Origin: Klebsormidium nitens
Taxonomy: Eukaryota > Streptophyta > Klebsormidiophyceae > Klebsormidiales > Klebsormidiaceae
Assembly (NCBI GenBank): GCA_000708835.1
Contig: DF237830.1
Coordinates: 1 to 26,155 of the forward strand
DNA: 26,155 nt
Direction of reading: 5' to 3'
Part shown: piece by piece, positions 22,359 to 26,155 of the stretch
Numbering within the stretch: the first letter of the stretch is position 1
Layout of the letters: every line of letters starts with the position of its first letter
Position numbers and translations under genes: made by a program
The notes under the pieces: model-generated
Told to the model about the DNA's origin: nothing
Seen by the model: the letters and a program-made list of their open reading frames with translations, nothing else
Databases searched by the model: none

Positions 22359-22799
22359 ATGATGGAGGCTGGCATTGCGAGTGCCGTCCTTGAAGTGCTC
22401 ACGCAGCACTGGCGGCCGATGTCGCGCGTTGGTCTGCCGCTCAAAACGTGGGCCATGTGTTTCCCCGACGTGGGAAGCCTCTGCGCCGGGGAGCGTTTTC
22501 TTGGAGACTATGCGGAGAAGCTAGCGCGTCTTGGACTCGTTGTCGAGAGGTTCAACTCAGCGCAGTCGGGAGGCGGGGGGAGCGGATTCGCCACTGGGGC
22601 GAACACATTTAGGGCGGGGGTTGGAACCTCCGCAACTCGGGCGGTCCAGGCGGCTACTGCCGCCACGGGGCATGCGGCGCTAGATGGGGGACGTGCAGCC
22701 ACGGCGCAAGCCTTGGCGTCCGCAGTGCCTGCTCCGGTTATGCAGGTGCTCCAGAACTTGCCGCAGGCCAACAAGGGCGGGGAGAAGAAGGGAAACTAG
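22359..22799 (+). CDS. unrecognised 146-residue protein, possibly a last exon
   Basis: An ATG-to-TAG frame with strong GC bias at third codon positions, like the TPL exons nearby and unlike the flanks. Residues 1-65 look globular and helical (ASAVLEVLTQHW, then FPDVGSLCAGERFLGDYAEK); residues 66-146 are a Gly/Ala/Thr-rich tail, probably disordered, ending KGGEKKGN. No signal peptide, membrane segment or named domain is visible. Two adjacent ATGs (22359, 22362) fit a start. Alternatively, CTCCAG at 22335-22340 is a fair splice acceptor in frame with the coding sequence, so this may be the 3' exon of a longer gene whose other exons I could not find, or a retroposed fragment. Confidence 0.5.
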   Translation: MMEAGIASAVLEVLTQHWRPMSRVGLPLKTWAMCFPDVGSLCAGERFLGDYAEKLARLGLVVERFNSAQSGGGGSGFATGANTFRAGVGTSATRAVQAATAATGHAALDGGRAATAQALASAVPAPVMQVLQNLPQANKGGEKKGN

Positions 22800-23293
22800 C
22801 TTACCATAAAACCTAGCATTTAATTAGAGACACTTTTGATAAACCCTTTCAAGTTTGCCTCCGTTTGGTATTGATAAGTGACTTTTATACCCAGTAGTTA
22901 CGCCATGATGAGGTAGCATGTCATGTTAGTCATGCATGTTGCTTTAAGTTGTTAGTAACTGCTCGGTAACTAGTATGGAACCATTTTTTGATGAAGCCCG
23001 AACTCCGAAATTGCTTGTTTTTTTCGCCATCATTGCATGGGCCCAGGTGCCTAAGCGTGTATAAAAAGAGGTGACCATCATGCATATAGGCGAAATATGT
23101 AACACGCATTGTAATGATATCAATTCGACTCAATGCAAGTGCAGCTTCCAGTCGCGCTAGGGGCGGCTCAATCACGGCGCTGATGGTCACTTGCTGATGC
23201 GGGGTTGCCGCCGTGCAGCATCATACGCATAAGTTCATGGCCGCCACACAGTGCGCAGCCTGCCGGTCTCGCGTTGAAATCACGAGATATTCA

Positions 23294-23346
23294 ACCGTGT
23301 TCGCCATACTAATCAAGTCACGCTCACCGTTGCGCCATACTAATCA
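23294..23346 (+). repeat. two-copy direct repeat
   Basis: ACCGTGTTCGCCATACTAAT at 23294-23313 recurs in near-identical form at 23326-23344; the shared core is CGCCATACTAATCA. Spacing is about 31 bases. No terminal repeats or genes link it to a mobile element. Confidence 0.55.
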
Positions 23347-23541
23347 TTAAGCAGACGCGTGCCCAACTTATTTGCTTGTGTGGAATGCAAAAAAAATCAG
23401 CATTGCAAGTATGGCAAAGGTGTAGGTATTCTCCATTGCTGGCACATCAGAAGCGGAAAGCACTGGCATGTGCAGCATCCAGACCGGACATGTGCGAATG
23501 AATGCAAGCCATCAATCTCTCGAGGCCCTTCCAACATGTAG
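23344..23541 (+). other. short Cys/His-rich open frame, uncertain
   Basis: The frame is open from 23344 to a TAG at 23539-23541. Between about 23377 and 23505 it encodes six Cys and six His within about 43 residues, including CVECKKNQHCKYG and KHWHVQHPDRTCANEC. The pattern suggests a metal-binding fragment, but there is no ATG at its 5' end and no named zinc-finger spacing fits. It could be one exon or a transposon remnant, and chance cannot be excluded. Confidence 0.2.
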
Positions 23542-23866
23542 AACTCCACGGTGCAATTCGTCAACACATGAATCACTGGGCAGAATAACGGATGGCAGCG
23601 GACTGCAGAGCCCCTAATCAGACAATGAACATGTGTGAAAACCAGCCTGAATCAATGGACAGTCACGGTCAACTATAAAAATTGGGCCACCAGCTGTCAG
23701 CACTGAGTCCCGGGTCAACAACCGCGTGTATCATTCAGTGCCGTTAGCTCTCCCATGGGGGAAAGATGCTGTACATAACGACCTGGTTTCGTACTAGCTG
23801 CCTAGCTCTTTATGCCACGCGCTTGCAACCCCTCCTGCCAACACAGGCCGCCCACTCTTAACTCCT

Positions 23867-25613
23867 TTATACAGGGTAAGCATCTCCAAAGTTGGTCAGC
23901 AGCCAGTAAGCCCAGCCAGAGCCCAAAAGGCCGGCGAAGAAGAACCCGCCCGTGAACCGGCTCCACCCCTCTGACGTTTGCAGAGGGTCAGACTCCAGCT
24001 TCCTGCCCGTTAGCGTCAACTTCTTCTCCTCGGGGGTGCTCTCCTGGAACGTTGCGAGCCCGTAGATCGTCAAGCAAATGGACAGGATCACTACAAGACC
24101 GCCAGCGGCCAGGGAACCAGCCTCGGTGGCCACGGCGGTGTTCCTAAGGGGACCGGTCTTGATGAAAGGCCCGGCGAGCAGGAAACCGTGCGCAAGACCA
24201 ATCTCAACTCCCCGGAGCAGGGGATCGACACCGATGCGGTATGCGGGGAGGTTGGAGAGGTACCAGGTGACGGCGGGGGTGGAGGTGACGGGGGTCTCGA
24301 GGAAACCAATGAAGGGGTCGTTGTTGATGGGGGTCACGATTTGTTGCTGCAGAAGAGTAGGGGTTTGGTCAGGTGTGGGACGCAGATGTCTCATTGGTAG
24401 AGGCAATAACTGCATAAGTTCAGCCGAATGTTTTGAAGCGAGAGGAAATGAAATACACAGGCTGGCGACGCTCAGCAAAACGGTCAACTTGGTTGCTGCA
24501 ACACACACAATGGATGCATCAAATCCCTACAGCTTGAGCTGTCAGGAGCCAGATTGCCGACGGAGACAAACTGTCGGGGAATTTGCCAACTGTCTGTGCG
24601 GACTGCCAATACACCCTAGAGTGTTCATACACGTTTAGACAGCTGGCGAAGTTCCTTGGTCAGCACTGACTTTGCTTCAGGCAGCTTGGCCTCTTTACTT
24701 AACCAGCGTCACTCTCAATACTCCTGAAAGGATGGCCAGATGCCGCTGACTGTCTGCTGCTTGCAAGTGAATGTGTCGAAGCAAAGTGCCTACCGAGCCA
24801 CGCCGAGCGCAACCGACTACCATCAGACTGCTCTGAATTGACTAATATCAGTCTAACAAAGCTGCAAAAAGCTGCGGAAACCTCAAGGGCTGATCCCATG
24901 CCCAAAGTTGCGGCCATCGTCATTGCCATTGAGAGCTCCTCAGCACTTCTCTTCTGAAGACTTGGACATGACTCTCCTTTGCGTTTCATATACTCATAGA
25001 CAGCTGTCAGCATTAGCGGACACATTTTAGCCAGTACCCTCATACAAAACACGGAACTGATAGATAGAAGCTGCAACTATTCCCGCTTGCAATCAGTCTT
25101 GATGCTCCAAGCAATAACCCGGCCGGTAGAGCATTGATTTCTGAAATGGCTGATTCTTGTGGAGGTCACATACGCCAAGGCCATTCCTTTGTGACCGCTA
25201 GGTTGCGTCGACAATGTCTTTAATCAAGGTTGTAAGAAGATCTTCTGCTGCTTGTATTCATCATCGTCAATGCCAGTCCTCATTTCAACATGGGACTCCA
25301 TGGCCGCTTGAGAAACAGAATCAGCATTTCCTTAGTGAAGTCGCATGTGTTCGGTTACCGACCTTCTTCTTACTGCAACTCAAGCATAAACTTGATTTAG
25401 GTGAGTCTCTCAAACATTGTCCCTCACCTTGGGAGCGGCGCCTGCTGCCCTGACGCAGAAGTTCCTCACTGCAAGCTTCCTGGGGGCGGACAGGCCCGAC
25501 ACCCTATGTCCAAGGAATGCACGCTTCCCAGACTGCACATTCTGCACAGCCTTTGTGGCCCCGAAAGACAGGGCGGCGGCCTGGGACACGGACGCAGTGC
25601 AGACGGAAGCCAT
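23867..25613 (-). CDS. psaL: photosystem I reaction centre subunit XI precursor (PsaL), 2 exons
   Basis: Exon 1 is 25613-25428 (62 codons, donor GTGAGG) and exon 2 is 24346-23867 (159 codons plus TAA, acceptor CTTCTGCAG); the phase-0 intron is 1081 nt. The product is 221 residues, the usual precursor size. Residues 1 to about 56 are a chloroplast transit peptide (Ala/Ser/Arg-rich, few acids, ending near NFCVRAA). The mature part shows PsaL signatures: [41 protein letters not shown] and [12 protein letters not shown]. Three membrane segments are visible at about 104-123, 138-162 and 194-213. PsaL sits in the thylakoid membrane; in cyanobacteria it holds the photosystem I trimer together, and in plants with PsaH and PsaO it helps dock LHCII. 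ATG 25613 is the first in-frame ATG. The C-terminus (TNFGDAYPV) differs from that of flowering plants. Confidence 0.95.
24347..25427 (-). other. psaL intron (1081 nt)
   Basis: It is a GT-AG intron separating the transit peptide from the mature protein, a common arrangement for nuclear photosystem genes. Its last 160 bases happen to be open in the frame of exon 2 from an ATG at 24508. No other gene or repeat was seen inside. Confidence 0.75.
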
Positions 25614-25689
25614 TGCTGCAGAATGTGTTACCAACAGACGCGACCTGACACCCTTGTTTGGCGTCAAAGAGGAGCTTTCGTGTTTTACC
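25614..25689 (-). other. probable 5'-UTR intron of psaL (73 nt)
   Basis: On the minus strand a donor TTCAG/GTAAAA (GT at 25688-25687) is followed by an acceptor CATTCTGCAG (AG at 25617-25616) two bases before the ATG. Removing 25688-25616 would shorten the leader without touching the coding frame. The intron would be shorter than any other in this window, so this is tentative. Confidence 0.35.
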
Positions 25690-25779
25690 TGAAGAATGGA
25701 GGAAACGCCTTCTCTCGAGACAGCCCGCGCCAAGTCACCCTCTCCAAAACAGGGCCTCAATGGAAGAGTTCAATTTGAG

Positions 25780-25900
25780 CCCAATACAGTATACAATTCA
25801 TAGGCCCTGTTGCCACCTCTGAACCACACCTTATCTCGTAGCCACGACCAATCGCAGTAGGTCTGCCAATCAGCAAATCCACTTCTTGCCCGCTGGCTAA
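25780..25900 (-). promoter_or_regulatory. putative psaL promoter with I-box and CCAAT motifs
   Basis: About 220-260 bases upstream of the psaL ATG, the minus strand carries GATAAG (25835-25830), the I-box core common in light-regulated plant promoters. CCAAT boxes at 25848-25852 and 25866-25870 read on the opposite strand. A weak TATA-like GTATACTGTA lies near 25790. These short motifs occur by chance, but the grouping at the expected distance supports a promoter. Confidence 0.35.
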
Positions 25901-26155
25901 TCAGAGGCGGCCATTCCGCCACGCTGGCACGCACTTTTGAGTAAACCTCGCGCGGTCTCCAGGGTGTTTGCCGCGACAGCTATGCGTCGCTTCCTTTAGA
26001 TTCTCGCGGCCGCGTAACTCCTTGAACAGAATGCAGAAGAGGATGCCAAGTGAGCGGGGCATCCTCGGAGTCGGGCGGGAGTGTCGGAGCGCATGCACGC
26101 TTCCAACTTGAAGGGGGCCTACCAAATGAAGTTCGGCATTATCTGAACGGTCCAG
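25901..26155. other. right edge, upstream of psaL
   Basis: No convincing gene. A minus-strand frame at 26125-25901 lacks an ATG context, a domain or splice signals. This is presumably distal psaL promoter sequence or the flank of a neighbour outside the window. Confidence 0.4.

Larger units (their letters stand above)
22800..23866. other. region between the 146-residue gene and psaL
   Basis: About 1 kb holding the 3' ends of the two convergent genes. It contains two plus-facing TATA-like boxes, TATAAAAAG at 23060-23068 and TATAAAAA at 23674-23681, with no clear gene after either. A Cys/His-rich frame lies at 23359-23541 and a two-copy repeat at 23294-23346. Confidence 0.45.

Noticed and set aside
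24078-24638. 186-codon plus-strand open frame across psaL exon 2
   Set aside because: It is the antisense of the conserved psaL coding sequence and has no similarity of its own.
1-26155. CRISPR array, rRNA, viral or integrated organelle DNA
   Set aside because: No regularly spaced repeats, no rRNA-like stretches and no organelle or viral genes were recognised on either strand.

Overview
The window is nuclear DNA from a photosynthetic eukaryote of the green lineage. It has GC-rich exons split by GT-AG introns of about 280-1500 bases, a TOPLESS-type corepressor (a streptophyte family) and a nuclear psaL gene with a chloroplast transit peptide. Introns are not AT-rich and the TOPLESS linker and tail differ from those of flowering plants. 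My best guess is a streptophyte alga (Klebsormidium-like) or another early-diverging lineage; this is inference, not an identification.

Layout. (1) 1-484: flank; an open frame runs in from the left edge and may be the end of another gene. (2) 485-6065, minus strand: a roughly 14-exon gene for a protein of about 820 residues, with an unrecognised helical N-terminal half, a polar linker and a C-terminal Ulp1/SENP-type (C48) cysteine protease domain whose His, Asp, Gln and Cys can all be found. (3) 6066-8631: intergenic, with a telobox and a TATA-like box. (4) 8632-21216, plus strand: a complete 19-exon TOPLESS/TPR gene; the exons I delimited sum to 3312 nt, an intact frame of 1103 codons plus stop. 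Two decayed copies of its exon 17 lie in the preceding intron. (5) 21217-22358: intergenic. (6) 22359-22799, plus: an unrecognised 146-residue coding region. (7) 22800-23866: mostly non-coding, with TATA-like boxes and a short Cys/His-rich frame. (8) 23867-25613, minus: two-exon psaL (photosystem I subunit XI precursor, 221 residues), probably with a 5'-UTR intron and a promoter above it.

These are ordinary single genes, not an operon. The protease gene and TOPLESS are divergent; TOPLESS and psaL converge across the unknown small gene. The least ordinary items are the composite C48 protease, with Cys replacing the usual Trp after the catalytic His, and the exon-17 relics in TOPLESS. I found no tRNA, rRNA, CRISPR array or intact transposon.
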